Origin: an uncultured Clostridia bacterium
GTDB taxonomy: Bacteria; Bacillota; Clostridia; Oscillospirales; Ruminococcaceae
DNA length: 39,530 bases
Reading direction: 5' to 3'
NCBI GenBank assembly: GCA_947624675.1
Contig: CANQLI010000013.1
Span: forward strand, 1-39,530
Shown: in pieces, positions 38,862 to 39,530 of the stretch
How positions within the stretch are numbered: the first letter of the stretch is position 1
How the letters are laid out: every line of letters starts with the position of its first letter
Program-made: the position numbers and the translations under genes
The notes under the pieces: model-generated
What the model was told of the DNA's origin: nothing
Databases searched by the model: none
What the model saw: only the letters and a program-made list of their open reading frames with translations

Positions 38862-39530
38862 TTAAACTCCCTTTGCTGTCGAGTTTATAATTCCGACATC
38901 AACTGTCGTTATCATATCGTCACCCGATACTTCTGCTACTTCAAAGTCGTATTCCTCAAGTGTCTGTGTTCCCTTTGCGTGTGCATTCGCAAGTCCTACA
39001 TCTACGGTCGTAATGGTTCCATCTCCGTTGATGTCGCCCACAATGTGAATCTCTGCTTCAAGTGTTATATTTCCGCCTTCTACTGTCGCTTTGTAGCTTC
39101 TTGTTACATATCCCTCTGCTGCAAAGGTTATTACATATTCTCCGTCCTCAAGGTCTGATACAGTATACTCTCCGTTAGCCGATGTTGCTTTTGCAACTTC
39201 TGTCCCGTCTGCTGTCGCTACCGTTACTGTTACTTCAGCATCTGTTCCAGGTGTTGCTACCGTTCCGCTAATATTACCCTTAGGCAACTCTACAAGTCCT
39301 TCTATAGCTTTAGCTATCTCTTCTTCAATCACACTCATCTTTGATGGTAACGGCTTTCCGTTGCTATCTGTCAAGAGTGCGTCTGCCTTAGCAACTGCTT
39401 CTTCAAGTGCCTTTATGCTGTCCTCAGTATACTTGTCGCTCGCGATAAGTGACTTTGCGTTTGCTACTGCCTCATTAAAGTCATCAAGCTTTTCAGTGTC
39501 GTTTGCTTTGCTTACTGTCTTTAATACATT
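38862..39530 (-). CDS. C-terminal part of a secreted protein with FIVAR-like, regulatory-like and dockerin domains (5' end outside the window)
   Basis: The frame is open from the window edge: the last 222 residues are visible. They begin with a FIVAR-type helical repeat (SDKYTEDSIKALEEAVAKAD), continue through a Cna/carboxypeptidase-regulatory-like beta domain (NISGTVATPGTDAEVTVTVA ... GYVTRSYKATVEGG), and end in a dockerin (GDINGDGTITTVDVGLANAH and VSGDDMITTVDVGIINST). A TTG at 39,374 is not needed as a start. The domain order copies the C-terminus of the neighbouring 1116-aa protein, so the two are tail paralogues. Confidence 0.85.
   Translation of the reverse strand, partial: NVLKTVSKANDTEKLDDFNEAVANAKSLIASDKYTEDSIKALEEAVAKADALLTDSNGKPLPSKMSVIEEEIAKAIEGLVELPKGNISGTVATPGTDAEVTVTVATADGTEVAKATSANGEYTVSDLEDGEYVITFAAEGYVTRSYKATVEGGNITLEAEIHIVGDINGDGTITTVDVGLANAHAKGTQTLEEYDFEVAEVSGDDMITTVDVGIINSTAKGV

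Overview
The window looks like a low-GC Firmicute of the gut Clostridia (Oscillospiraceae/Ruminococcaceae). Three surface proteins end in dockerin-like repeats of the form GD(L/I)N(A/G)DG-IT-VDVG-N--AKGT. Housekeeping proteins are Clostridia-like, Shine-Dalgarno sites are strong AGGAGG types, and many promoters match the sigma-A consensus with 17-bp spacers. The dockerin style recalls the [Eubacterium] siraeum/Ruminococcus group; that is an impression, not a proof. No rRNA, tRNA or CRISPR array was seen.

Left third, about 1-11,300: an accessory island. The left edge has a GNAT acetyltransferase joined to the tail of a second GNAT gene. Two conserved blocks, 725-753 plus 846-880 and 11,025-11,053 plus 11,145-11,179, lie about 10.3 kb apart in the same orientation and look like ends of integrated elements. 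Between them are mobile-element scars: an integrase missing its middle, a MobC-like gene without a relaxase, a HipA-like gene with two stops, and a TnpV tail. There is also a small minus-strand toxin-like operon. Intact within this debris is a defence cluster: a GATC-type (DpnII/MboI-like) restriction-modification operon with a Dam methyltransferase fused to an N-terminal HTH, an unknown 178-aa protein, a DpnII-like endonuclease and a second methyltransferase. It is followed by a reverse transcriptase overlapping a HEPN-motif (R-x4-H) protein, then a decayed membrane-protein gene. The RT-HEPN pair beside the R-M system is the best candidate for an undescribed antiphage system.

Middle, 11,335-30,726: chromosomal genes, nearly all on the minus strand. 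A surface operon encodes a repeat/transglutaminase protein, an MBOAT O-acyltransferase and an AlgJ/DHHW-like partner. Then come mrp, nadA and metY, the last preceded by a 20-codon leader ORF ending Cys-Cys-stop, which suggests cysteine-sensing control. The run fhs-tsaE-tsaB-proB-proA reads as one operon. A cytidylate-kinase-like protein and an SLC13/ArsB-type permease follow, then uvrC on the plus strand. Two intergenic regions, 17,870-17,978 and 26,514-26,620, share an undocumented conserved element containing a hairpin.

Right third, 30,727-39,530: three secreted dockerin proteins (a BspA-like leucine-rich repeat protein, a transglutaminase/Ig-like protein and a FIVAR-like protein cut by the window edge), a ribbon-helix-helix regulator, an ECF-type transporter S component and gap (GAPDH). 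Several leaders here have inverted repeats just downstream of consensus promoters.
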